From: Clostridiales bacterium Firm_10 | Lineage (GTDB): Bacteria; Bacillota; Clostridia; Christensenellales; Aristaeellaceae | DNA length: 39,293 nucleotides | Direction of reading: 5' to 3' | Assembly (NCBI GenBank): GCA_001603025.1 | Contig: LVAP01000006.1 | Coordinates: 1 to 39,293, forward strand | In this document: piece after piece, positions 1 through 7,241 of the stretch | Numbering within the stretch: the first letter of the stretch is position 1 | Layout: the number at the start of each line of letters is the position of its first letter | Program-made: the position numbers and the translations under genes | Notes under the pieces: model-generated | Told to the model about the DNA's origin: nothing | Seen by the model: only the letters and a program-made list of their open reading frames with translations | Databases searched by the model: none

Positions 1-1003
1 GGCCGCCTGTCAGCGCCAGGCGCGCCGCGCCGCGAAGGCGCGGCTTCAGCCGCGCGTAGGTTTCGCCCGAAACCACGCGGTCGGCCTGCCGGGCGCGCTC
101 GGCCCGCGTGGGGGCCATGCGCCTGTCGTGCAGCCGCTCCAGCGCGCTGAGCGCGTAGCGGCCGTAGATGGCGGCCAGCCGGTCGAGCGCCGCGTCGTCG
201 GCCAGGCCCCATTCGTCCAGCAGGCGCAGCAGCTCCGCCACGCGGCGTTCGTTCATCTCGAAATAATCCGGCAGCACGCGCCCCGTGAGGCTGCCTGCGG
301 CGCGGCGCGCGTAGTGGTAGCCGCACAGGGGCAGCACGACGAGGCTCTCCGCCCGCCGCGCGACCCCGATGTTGAACAGGATGTCCTCGATCAGCGGCAC
401 GCCCTCGAAGGCCAGCCCGTTTTTGCGCAAAAAATCCAGCCGGTACAGCTTGTTCCAGGCGTAGCCCAGCAGCGTCTGCCACTCCAGCGGCACGATCCGG
501 CGGCGCATGGAATCCGCGTCCGGGCACTCGGCGGCTTCCGGGCGGATGACGCGCGTTTCGGCCGGCGCGCCGTCCGCGCCGTAGTGCTCCTCCGTGACGC
601 CCCACACGGCCCAGTCCGCGCCGGTGCGCTCCAGCGCGTCCGCCGCCTCACCCAGCAGGCCGGGCTCGATCCAGTCGTCCGAATCCATAAAGCACACGTA
701 TTTGCCCCGGGCGGCGGCCAGTCCGTCGTTGCGGGCGTGGCTCAGCCCGCCGTTTTCCGCCCGGTGGATCACCCGCGCCCGGGGATCCGCCGCCGCCAGC
801 GCGTCGCACAGCGCGCCGCTGCCGTCCGGCGAGGCATCGTCCACCAGGATCAGCTCCAGGCGGTTCTCCGTCTGGCCGAGCGCGCTTTTCGCGGCCTTCT
901 CCAGCCACGGCGCCACGTTGTATACGGGCATGACGACAGAAAGAATCGGGAATTGGGAACGAGCTGGCTCCCCCGCGCTTTTCAGCCCCTGACTATTCTC
1001 CAT
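1..1003 (-). CDS. Family 2 glycosyltransferase, 3' end cut by window edge
   Basis: Reading from an ATG at 1003 towards position 1 without a stop gives 334 visible residues. The N-terminal third is a GT-A fold: a SVVMPVYNVAPWL nucleotide-binding strand, then LILVDDASPDGSG, then FMDSDDWIEPG with the DxD-type metal/nucleotide site. This is the usual GT2 layout for enzymes moving a sugar from a nucleotide-sugar onto a surface glycan, acting at the inner face of the membrane. Family is clear; donor and acceptor cannot be read. The start is 22 bases after the stop of a second GT2 gene, so the two are probably one transcript. The stretch before the ATG has only a weak GAGG-like site. A later ATG at 931, just before PVYNV, is possible but would remove the first beta strand. 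Confidence 0.9.
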   Translation of the reverse strand, partial: MENSQGLKSAGEPARSQFPILSVVMPVYNVAPWLEKAAKSALGQTENRLELILVDDASPDGSGALCDALAAADPRARVIHRAENGGLSHARNDGLAAARGKYVCFMDSDDWIEPGLLGEAADALERTGADWAVWGVTEEHYGADGAPAETRVIRPEAAECPDADSMRRRIVPLEWQTLLGYAWNKLYRLDFLRKNGLAFEGVPLIEDILFNIGVARRAESLVVLPLCGYHYARRAAGSLTGRVLPDYFEMNERRVAELLRLLDEWGLADDAALDRLAAIYGRYALSALERLHDRRMAPTRAERARQADRVVSGETYARLKPRLRGAARLALTGG

Positions 1004-1025
1004 GCCCCATGCCTCATTCCTGGTT

Positions 1026-2081
1026 TTATCGGTTTGCCCTCAGCGTTGCGAAGAGGCGCCCGTTGTGGCGCTTGACAAAGGAAATGAACTGCCCCTCAAG
1101 CAGCACCAGCGAAGCGCAGCGCGTCCTGAACGACAGAAACAGCAGCTTCATGGCCGCGGAACGGGGCTTGGCCACGGCCAGCGCCCGGGTGAGGGCCGGA
1201 TTGATGAGCATTCCGCGGATCCTGGCGCGCTTTTCGCGCCGGGGCAGCGGGCAGGCCGGCCCGGCGACGTTTTCCACGCAGCCCACCACGCGCTCGGCGT
1301 AACGGCGCTGGATCATCTCGTCGCTGTCCGGATCGCCGGAGAGACCCCAGTGCGCGTACAGCTCCTGCATCCAGCGGTGCTCCTCCTCGCGCTTCTCATA
1401 CATGGCCTCGCGGTAGCGGGCGCCCTCGCTTTCGGCCCGGGCGCGGATGAAGTGGTAGTACGCCTTTTCCGTCACGCCCACGCGCCCGATATCCCGGAAT
1501 ACGGCCAGGTTGAAGGGCAAATCATCCCAGAAGGTATCCGGGAATTCGATATGGCTGTCCCTCATGTAGTCGGCGCGCAGCAGCTTGTTCCACGGTGGAT
1601 AGAGCTGGTTTTTGTCGAACAGCCGCCAGGCCTCCTCGCGGAAAGCCTGCCGCGAGGGAAAAATCCTGCCCGGCACGCTGAGCAGCTGGCGGTGGAAGTG
1701 CGTCTCGTCGTAGTAGGTGTCGATGTAGAAGCCGGCGATGGCGGCGTCCAGGCCGTTTTCCTCGGCCAGGGCCACGAGATCTTCCAGCATTTCCTTTTCA
1801 GCCCAGTCGTCGGCGTCCATGAAGAAGAAGTACTTGCCCTGCGCCTGCGCCATGGCCCGGTTCCGCGCGATGGGCGCGCCCGCGTTGGCCTGGTGGATCA
1901 CGCGCACACGGCTGTCGCGGGCGGCGAATCCATCGGCGACGGCGCCTGTGCCGTCCGGCGAGCCGTCATCCACGATGATGAGCTCGAAATCGGCCAGGGT
2001 CTGGTCGAGCACGCTCTGAACGGCCCGCGCGATGTATCCCTCGACGCGATACGCCGGCATAATGACGCTGACCTGGGGCAT
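1026..2081 (-). CDS. Family 2 glycosyltransferase
   Basis: A 351-residue GT2 enzyme. It opens with MPQVSVIMPAYRVEGYI, followed by FELIIVDDGSPDGTG and FFFMDADDWAEKEML (DxD-type site), the hallmarks of a GT-A nucleotide-sugar transferase. A C-terminal half of about 200 residues rich in Arg, Trp and Tyr is typical of capsule or exopolysaccharide transferases that sit on the membrane surface. The start at 2081 is chosen because GAAAGGAAG lies seven bases upstream; a longer frame exists back to 2150 but its extra 23 residues do not resemble the family. It lies between holA and a second GT2 gene on the same strand. The specific sugar cannot be inferred. Confidence 0.9.
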   Translation of the reverse strand: MPQVSVIMPAYRVEGYIARAVQSVLDQTLADFELIIVDDGSPDGTGAVADGFAARDSRVRVIHQANAGAPIARNRAMAQAQGKYFFFMDADDWAEKEMLEDLVALAEENGLDAAIAGFYIDTYYDETHFHRQLLSVPGRIFPSRQAFREEAWRLFDKNQLYPPWNKLLRADYMRDSHIEFPDTFWDDLPFNLAVFRDIGRVGVTEKAYYHFIRARAESEGARYREAMYEKREEEHRWMQELYAHWGLSGDPDSDEMIQRRYAERVVGCVENVAGPACPLPRREKRARIRGMLINPALTRALAVAKPRSAAMKLLFLSFRTRCASLVLLEGQFISFVKRHNGRLFATLRANR

Positions 2082-2151
2082 GGCAATACTTCCTTTCGCG
2101 GCGCTCCCAAAGTGCGTTCGGGGGACGCCGAAACTGCGCTTCAGGGACACC

Positions 2152-3162
2152 CTAATTCCGCATGTCTTCCAGCGTGAGCATCAGCGCGTCCAGGCCGGCG
2201 CTGTCGCGGACACGGCCGGATTTGACGGCGAAATCGGTGTCCACGCAGGCCCGGTATCCGGCCTCGAGCGCCTCGGCGGAGAAGCGGCCGGCCTGTTCGG
2301 CGGCGCGGACGGCGGCAAAATGGTTGAGAGACAGCCTGCGCTCGATTTCCGGCAGGGGCAGGCCCTGCGCGCGCAGCAGGCGGATATGGGTGAGCATGCG
2401 CAGCTGGCGCGTGAGCATGGCCACCGTGCCGAGGCACGATTCGCCGTTTTCCAGCATGGCTTTGAGCAGCCGCTGAGCGCGGGCGCTCTGGCCCTTCATC
2501 AGGCAGTCGATCATCTGGAACACCGTGCACTCGGTGGAGGGCGTCGTCACGGCCTCCACATCGGCGCGCGTGATGACGCCGCGCCCGTCCGCGTAGGCGC
2601 ACAGCTTATCCAGCTCCTGGACGAGCCCGGTGAGCATCCGGCCCGCCATGAAAACCAGCTGTTCCACCGCGTCCGGCTGGATGTCGAAACCGCTCTCCCT
2701 GACGTGCCGCGCGCACCATTTGTACAGGTCGGCGTCGCTCAGCGGCGGAAACTCCACCCACTCCGCGCGGGCCCTGAGCGCCTGCGTGATTTTTTTGCGG
2801 TTGTCCGGCGCGGCGGAGAGGACGAACACCAGGCAGCAGGTTTCCGGGCTGCTGCCCAGCCACTTCGAGAAGCGGTCGGCGTCGCCCGCCTCGCCCTTGC
2901 CGGTGAGCGCCGTCCAGTCCCGCAGCACGACGATGCGCCTGTCGCACATCAGCGGAAGCGTCTCGGCGGCGTCCATCACGGACTGGACGTCGGTCGCGCC
3001 TTCAAACAGGCTCTGGTTGAGCGGCTCGAAGCCCTCGGGCAGGAGCTTGCGGCGCAGCGCGTCCAGGGCGCTGGAGAGCACGTATACCTCCGGGCCGTAG
3101 AACACATAGGCGGGACCGATGTCTCCCGCCCGGATGGCTTTGAAGAGCTGGTCGTAGGTCAT
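2152..3162 (-). CDS. holA: DNA polymerase III subunit delta
   Basis: A 336-residue protein matching HolA in length and pattern: MTYDQLFKAIRAGD start, the YVFYGPEVYVL strand replacing a Walker A loop, a LVFVLSAAPDNRKK region, and the C-terminal collar domain with the ARAQRLLKAMLENGES segment. Delta is the clamp-loader wrench that opens the beta sliding clamp for the replicative polymerase. The start has GGAGG seven bases before the ATG, and this site overlaps the stop of the upstream 88-residue gene, so the two are translated in close succession. Downstream are glycosyltransferases rather than the rpsT or comE genes often found near holA. Confidence 0.93.
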   Translation of the reverse strand: MTYDQLFKAIRAGDIGPAYVFYGPEVYVLSSALDALRRKLLPEGFEPLNQSLFEGATDVQSVMDAAETLPLMCDRRIVVLRDWTALTGKGEAGDADRFSKWLGSSPETCCLVFVLSAAPDNRKKITQALRARAEWVEFPPLSDADLYKWCARHVRESGFDIQPDAVEQLVFMAGRMLTGLVQELDKLCAYADGRGVITRADVEAVTTPSTECTVFQMIDCLMKGQSARAQRLLKAMLENGESCLGTVAMLTRQLRMLTHIRLLRAQGLPLPEIERRLSLNHFAAVRAAEQAGRFSAEALEAGYRACVDTDFAVKSGRVRDSAGLDALMLTLEDMRN

Positions 3163-3176
3163 GCTGTGCCTCCGCG

Positions 3177-3443
3177 TCAGCCGAGGGCTTCGCCCAGCAG
3201 CGCCGCCAGCTTGTCGGCGTCCCTGATCTTTTCGCCCAGGTACCAGCCGTCTTCTTCCTCGTCGTATTTGAGCTCCAGGGCGGCCAGGACGTCGACGCCC
3301 GCTTTGTCGAACAGGATGTCCAGGGACACGGGCTCGCTGACGTCGTACAGGTCGACGGTGTATTCGCCGCCGCCCAGGTCTTCCGCGTCTTCGCAGGCGT
3401 CGAGATAGGCCCTGAGCCGGGCGGGATCAGTGTTGATCAGCAT
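3177..3443 (-). CDS. Small acidic protein of unknown function
   Basis: An 88-residue protein that I do not recognise. It is strongly acidic (a D/E-rich middle including the run KYDEEEDGW), has no Cys, no membrane segment and no signal peptide, and ends in a helical DADKLAALLGEALG. The ATG at 3443 is preferred because AGGAG lies eight bases upstream; a GTG at 3452 is in frame but sits on that site. It has its own strong promoter (3548-3577) and is the first gene of a run leading into holA. An RNA-polymerase-like or small adaptor role would be guesswork. Confidence 0.72.
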   Translation of the reverse strand: MLINTDPARLRAYLDACEDAEDLGGGEYTVDLYDVSEPVSLDILFDKAGVDVLAALELKYDEEEDGWYLGEKIRDADKLAALLGEALG

Positions 3444-3547
3444 GGAAACCACTCCTGACCGCGCGCTTGCGCGCTTGTTCCGCGCCGCGGCCGGGCCGCG
3501 CGCGGGGATGCGGGCGGCCCCTCGCGGCCGCCCTGCGAACCGCTTTC

Positions 3548-3577
3548 ATTATAACACAGCCCGCGCGGGCCTGTCAA
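3548..3577 (-). promoter_or_regulatory. Sigma-A promoter for the acidic protein-holA run
   Basis: On the minus strand a consensus TTGACA (3572-3577) and a consensus TATAAT (3548-3553) are separated by 18 bases. The spacer contains the 12-base perfect palindrome GCCCGCGCGGGC (3559-3570), placed where a regulator would block polymerase. The promoter strength is read from the sequence; the operator role is inference. Confidence 0.82.
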
Positions 3578-3596
3578 AACCTTCCGACCGGCCGGT

Positions 3597-3617
3597 TTTT
3601 TCCCGCCGCGGGAAAAA
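3597..3617. repeat. Inverted repeat between two divergent promoters
   Basis: Arms TTTTTCCCG and CGGGAAAAA (9 bases each, perfect) flank a 3-base loop. It lies between the leftward promoter at 3548-3577 and the rightward promoter at 3622-3649, ending four bases before the latter's -35 box. There is no gene end next to it, so an operator is more likely than a terminator. Confidence 0.55.
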
Positions 3618-3621
3618 CAGC

Positions 3622-3649
3622 GTGACAAATCGGCCGTATGTGATATAAT
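3622..3649 (+). promoter_or_regulatory. Sigma-A promoter for the class II aldolase
   Basis: GTGACA (3622-3627) and TATAAT (3644-3649) are spaced by 16 bases. Transcription would begin near 3656, giving a leader of about 37 bases before the ATG at 3693, which has GGGAGG upstream. Confidence 0.75.
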
Positions 3650-3692
3650 AAACGGTGTGAACGGGTGATTTCATAAAAACGGGAGGATTGTC

Positions 3693-4775
3693 ATGAGCAC
3701 TTTTTTTGAGAAAAACGCCGGGCCGCTGAAAGAGTTCGCCCGCGTGTCGCAGTCTGTCGGCGCGCGCGCCGACTACGTGCAGGGCGGCGGCGGCAACACC
3801 TCCGTGAAGCTGGCCGACGGCCTGATGGCCATCAAGGCCTCCGGTTACTGCCTGAAGGACATCCGCGAGGACAGCGCCTACGCCGTGCTGGACGGCGCGA
3901 AGCTGCGCGCCTTCTACAACGGCAGCGAACCCGCCGACTTCGAGGACGTGGAAAAGGCGGGCTCCGCGAAGGCCAGGGAGTACACCCTGACCATCGAGGG
4001 CCTGGCCGCGCTGCGCCCCTCGGTGGAGGCGGGCTTCCATTCCCTGCTGGACACCTATGTGGCCCACAGCCACAGCGTATACGCCAACATGGCCGCCTGC
4101 TCGAAAGAGTGCACCGCCATCGTGGGGGCGGCCCTGCGGGACGCGGACTACACCTGGGGCTTCGTGCCCTACACCGATCCCGGCGCGCGGCTCACCTTCT
4201 CCATCCGCGACGAGCTCGCCCGGGTCGAAAAGGAGACCGGCCGCCGTCCCGCGGCCATCTTCATGGAGAACCACGGCCTGATCGTCCATCACCACGATCC
4301 CGACGAGTGCCTGCGCATCCACACGGACGTCAACGCCCGCATTGCCGCGGCCTTCGGCGTCGCGGCGGACGCCTTCCCGCCCGTGTCCGTGCATGAAATT
4401 GCGGGCGGCCTGGTGGAGGCGGAGGCGCCTTACCTCGCGCAGCAGCTGGCCTCCGGCGATTTCAGCGAGAAGTTCTTCCTCGAATCGCCGCTGTATCCCG
4501 ACCAGCTGGTGTTCCTCACCGGCGCGTTCCGCGTGACCGGCGAACGGCCCGGGGAGGGCTGCTGCACCGCCGATCCCGCCACCGGCCGCGTGCTGTTCAA
4601 CATGCCCGCCGGCAAGGCGCAGGTCATCGCGGAGACGCTCACGGCGGTGGTGTTCATCTGCCGGAGCATCGCAAAGAGCGGATACACCCTGTCCACCATG
4701 GGCGAGGCCGCCAAGGCCTTCATCGCCAACTGGGAGAGCGAGAAATACAGGAAATCGCTGGCGGGGAAGAAATAA
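3693..4775 (+). CDS. Class II aldolase/adducin family protein
   Basis: A 360-residue zinc aldolase-type protein. Residues 31-37 (GGGGNTS) form the phosphate-binding loop, HSH at 125-127 and the His of MENHGL at 194 are the expected metal ligands. The family cleaves or epimerises sugar phosphates such as L-fuculose-1-P, L-rhamnulose-1-P or L-ribulose-5-P. The length is greater than the approx. 215 residues of FucA/AraD and resembles the aldolase half of two-domain rhamnulose-phosphate aldolase/dehydrogenase proteins, but the dehydrogenase half is absent. It stands alone, with its own promoter and a strong terminator, and no sugar kinase or isomerase beside it, so the substrate is undetermined. 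A good GGGAGG site supports the ATG. Confidence 0.86.
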   Translation: MSTFFEKNAGPLKEFARVSQSVGARADYVQGGGGNTSVKLADGLMAIKASGYCLKDIREDSAYAVLDGAKLRAFYNGSEPADFEDVEKAGSAKAREYTLTIEGLAALRPSVEAGFHSLLDTYVAHSHSVYANMAACSKECTAIVGAALRDADYTWGFVPYTDPGARLTFSIRDELARVEKETGRRPAAIFMENHGLIVHHHDPDECLRIHTDVNARIAAAFGVAADAFPPVSVHEIAGGLVEAEAPYLAQQLASGDFSEKFFLESPLYPDQLVFLTGAFRVTGERPGEGCCTADPATGRVLFNMPAGKAQVIAETLTAVVFICRSIAKSGYTLSTMGEAAKAFIANWESEKYRKSLAGKK

Positions 4776-4789
4776 TCACCTAAAAACCA

Positions 4790-4825
4790 ACGCCCGCCCG
4801 GTTTTTAGCCGGGCAGGCGTTTTTT
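4790..4825. terminator. Bidirectional intrinsic terminator
   Basis: A 12-base-pair G+C-rich stem (4790-4801 with 4809-4820, one G-U pair) with a short loop is followed on the plus strand by TTTTTT (4820-4825). On the minus strand the stem is followed by TTGGTTTTT. It ends the aldolase transcript and, from the other side, the scpB operon. Confidence 0.85.
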
Positions 4826-4839
4826 GTCTGCACGAAAGC

Positions 4840-5379
4840 TTATACCTCCTGCTCCTCCACCGGCGGCTGCGGGATGTCCAGCACGGGCAGGTCGTCCAGC
4901 GTCTCGATGCCGAAGTGGCTCAGGAAGGCCTCCGTGGTGCCGTAAAGGATGGGGCGGCCGAGGGACTCGCGCCGGCCCTCCTCCTGGATGAGGCCCTTGT
5001 TCATCAGCGAGGTGATGGAATAGTCGCACTTCACGCCGCGCACAGCCTCGATTTCGGACTTGGTCACCGGCTGGCGGTAGGCGATGATGGAGAGCGTCTC
5101 CATGGCCGCCTGCGAGAGGGACTGCTTCTGCACGGGCTGCAGCAGCCGCTCGATCTGGGGCGCGTAGTCCGGCCGGGTGGCCAGCTGCACGCTCATGCCG
5201 AAGCGGTTGAGCTTCAGGCCCCGCTGGTTTTTGTCGTATTCGTCGCGCAGGGCGTCCAGCACGGGGCTGATCTCCGCCACGGTCATGTCCAGCGCGTGGG
5301 CCAGGTCGGCCACGTTGACCGGTTCCCCCGCCACAAAGAGTATGGCCTCGATGGCGCAGGGAAGTTTGCTCGCGTCCAT
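4840..5379 (-). CDS. scpB: Segregation and condensation protein B
   Basis: A 179-residue protein with the two winged-helix domains of ScpB. The N-terminal AIEAILFVAGEPV is characteristic, followed by LSQAAMETLSIIAYRQPVTK and the signature EIEAVRGVKCDYSI. ScpB binds the kleisin ScpA, which bridges the SMC dimer, so it helps compact and separate the chromosome. scpA is not next to it here, which is unusual since the two are often adjacent. It follows dnaB by 19 bases; its GGGAGG ribosome binding site is inside a hairpin that includes the dnaB stop codon, suggesting translational coupling. Confidence 0.95.
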   Translation of the reverse strand: MDASKLPCAIEAILFVAGEPVNVADLAHALDMTVAEISPVLDALRDEYDKNQRGLKLNRFGMSVQLATRPDYAPQIERLLQPVQKQSLSQAAMETLSIIAYRQPVTKSEIEAVRGVKCDYSITSLMNKGLIQEEGRRESLGRPILYGTTEAFLSHFGIETLDDLPVLDIPQPPVEEQEV

Positions 5380-5387
5380 GTGGTATT

Positions 5388-5410
5388 CCTCCCGTCAATC
5401 AGACGGGAGG
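5388..5410 (-). promoter_or_regulatory. Hairpin hiding the scpB ribosome binding site
   Basis: In the minus-strand mRNA, CCTCCCGTC (5402-5410) pairs perfectly with GACGGGAGG (5388-5396) around a 5-base loop TGATT (5397-5401). The loop begins with the TGA stop of dnaB, and the 3' arm is the Shine-Dalgarno sequence of scpB. A ribosome finishing dnaB would melt the stem and expose the scpB start site. The structure is read directly; the coupling is inferred. Confidence 0.72.
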
Positions 5411-6748
5411 CTGCTGCCCGCCGACCAGATTGACAAATTTTGTATATTCCGCCTGCCAGCCCAGCTCGACCGTGCCCAGCGGGCCGTTCCTCTGCTTGGC
5501 GATGATGACTTCGGCGATGTTCTTCTTTTCCGTGTCGGGCTTGTAGTACGCCTCGCGGTGCAGGAACATGACCACGTCGGCGTCCTGCTCGATGGCGCCC
5601 GATTCGCGGATGTCCGACAGGATGGGGCGGTGGTCGCTGCGGCTGGCGTTCGCGCGCGAGAGCTGCTGGAGCACCAGCACGGGAATCTTCAGCTCCTGCG
5701 CCAGCGCCTTGAGCGAGCGGGAGATCGAGCTGACCTCCTCCTGGCGGCTGTTGTTGCGGCCGGTGGCGGTCATCAGGCTCAGGTAGTCGATCATGATCAG
5801 GTCGAGCCCGTGCTCCATCTGCAGCCGGCGCGCCTTCGAGCGCACCTCCGGCACGGTGATGCCGCTGGTGGCGTCGATGTAGATCTGCGAGCGGGCCAGG
5901 GGCACCATGGCGTCGGTCAGGCGCTCCCAGTCCTCCGTTGTGAGCGTGCCGCGGCGCACGGACTGCATGTCCACCGTGGCCTCGGAGCACAGCATGCGCA
6001 TCACCAGCTGCTCGGCCGGCATTTCCAGCGAGAACACCGCGCACTTTTTGCCGCTGCGCACCGCCGCGTTGGCCACGATGTTCATGCCGATGCTGGTTTT
6101 GCCCATCGAAGGACGCGCGGCGATCAGCACGAATTCGCCCGCGTGCAGCCCGGTGAGGAGGCGGTCCAGATCGGCGAAGCCGGTGGGCACGCCTTCGATT
6201 TTGCCGTGGTTCTTTTCGAGCGTTTCGATGCGCTCGTAGGTGCCCAGCAGCACGGACTGAATGGGCTGCAGCATTTCGCCGCCCTTGCGCATGGTGATGT
6301 CGTAGATCTTCTTTTCCGCCCCGGCGAGGATGTCGGCCGTCTCTTCCTCGGCGGCGTAGCTGGCCTGGCTGATTTCCTGGGAGGCGCTGATGAGCCGCCG
6401 CAGCGTCGATTTTTCGTCGATGATGCGGATATAGGCGCCCGTGTTGGCCGTGGTGGGCACGAACTGGCTCAGAGAGATGAGGTAGTCGAGCCCGCCGACC
6501 CCTTCCAGGCTGCCGCGGCGGGTGAGCTCCTCGTCCAGCGTGACCAGGTCGACGGGCCGGGAATGCCCGGCGAGGGTGAGCATGGCGTCGAAAATCTCGC
6601 GGTGCGCCGGATCATAGAAATCGTCCGGCGTGAGGGTTTCCTGCGCCAGCATGACGGATTCGGACGACTGGAGCATGGCGCCCAGCACCGACCGCTCGGC
6701 TTCCAGATGGTGCGGCGGCACGCGTCCGCCCGGGAGTGCCTGTTCCAT
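5399..6748 (-). CDS. dnaB: Replicative DNA helicase DnaB
   Basis: A 449-residue hexameric helicase. The N-terminal domain (about residues 1-100, HHLEAERSVLGAML, DFYDPAHREIFDAM) contacts primase; a linker leads to the RecA-like motor with the Walker A loop ARPSMGKTS at about 211-219, the DLIMIDYLSLM Walker B region and LQQLSRANASR. It unwinds the template ahead of the replication fork. Two ATGs (6754 and 6748) are in frame; AAAGG is only about two bases from the first but eight to nine from the second, so 6748 is preferred. It follows rplI directly, the classic Firmicutes order, and ends in the loop of the scpB hairpin. Confidence 0.97.
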   Translation of the reverse strand: MEQALPGGRVPPHHLEAERSVLGAMLQSSESVMLAQETLTPDDFYDPAHREIFDAMLTLAGHSRPVDLVTLDEELTRRGSLEGVGGLDYLISLSQFVPTTANTGAYIRIIDEKSTLRRLISASQEISQASYAAEEETADILAGAEKKIYDITMRKGGEMLQPIQSVLLGTYERIETLEKNHGKIEGVPTGFADLDRLLTGLHAGEFVLIAARPSMGKTSIGMNIVANAAVRSGKKCAVFSLEMPAEQLVMRMLCSEATVDMQSVRRGTLTTEDWERLTDAMVPLARSQIYIDATSGITVPEVRSKARRLQMEHGLDLIMIDYLSLMTATGRNNSRQEEVSSISRSLKALAQELKIPVLVLQQLSRANASRSDHRPILSDIRESGAIEQDADVVMFLHREAYYKPDTEKKNIAEVIIAKQRNGPLGTVELGWQAEYTKFVNLVGGQQPPV

Positions 6749-6788
6749 GCGCATTGTCCTTTCGTGGTGGTTGGGGGGCGACGGCGGG

Positions 6789-7241
6789 TTACTTTTCCGC
6801 CGCCACGATGTTCAGGATCATGCGCGTGGAGACGCCGGCGCTCAGCTTGAGCGTCACGGTGGTCTGGCCCACGGTGCGCACGGGCTCGTTCAGCTCGATC
6901 TTGCGCTTGTCCAGCTCGACGCCGTGCTGCGCTTTCAGCGCGTCGGCGATCTCCTGGCCGGTGATGGAGCCGTAAAGGCGGCCGCCTTCGCCGGCGCGCA
7001 CCTTCACGATGACCACCTTGCCCTTTAACTCGCGCGAAAGCTTCTCGGCCTCGTCGCGCTTCACGTCCGCGCGGTGCTTTTCGGCGCTTTTTGCGCTCTC
7101 GATGGAGTGAATGGCTTCCGCGGTGGCCTCCATGGCGATTTTCCGCGGTATCAGGTAGTTGCGGCCGAAGCCGTCGCTCACCTCGACGATCTGATCCTTT
7201 TTACCGGTTCCCTGCACGTCCTTCAGCAGTATGACCTTCAT
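6789..7241 (-). CDS. rplI: 50S ribosomal protein L9
   Basis: A 150-residue protein with the canonical L9 architecture: N-terminal rRNA-binding domain MKVILLKDVQGTGKKDQIVEV with GRNYLIPRKIA, a long central helix (about 40-75), and the C-terminal domain with GGRLYGSITGQEIADAL. It binds 23S rRNA at the base of the L1 stalk. The ATG overlaps the stop of the DUF2232 gene by four bases (ATGA), and GGGAGG lies about nine bases upstream within that gene. dnaB follows after 34 bases. Confidence 0.97.
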   Translation of the reverse strand: MKVILLKDVQGTGKKDQIVEVSDGFGRNYLIPRKIAMEATAEAIHSIESAKSAEKHRADVKRDEAEKLSRELKGKVVIVKVRAGEGGRLYGSITGQEIADALKAQHGVELDKRKIELNEPVRTVGQTTVTLKLSAGVSTRMILNIVAAEK

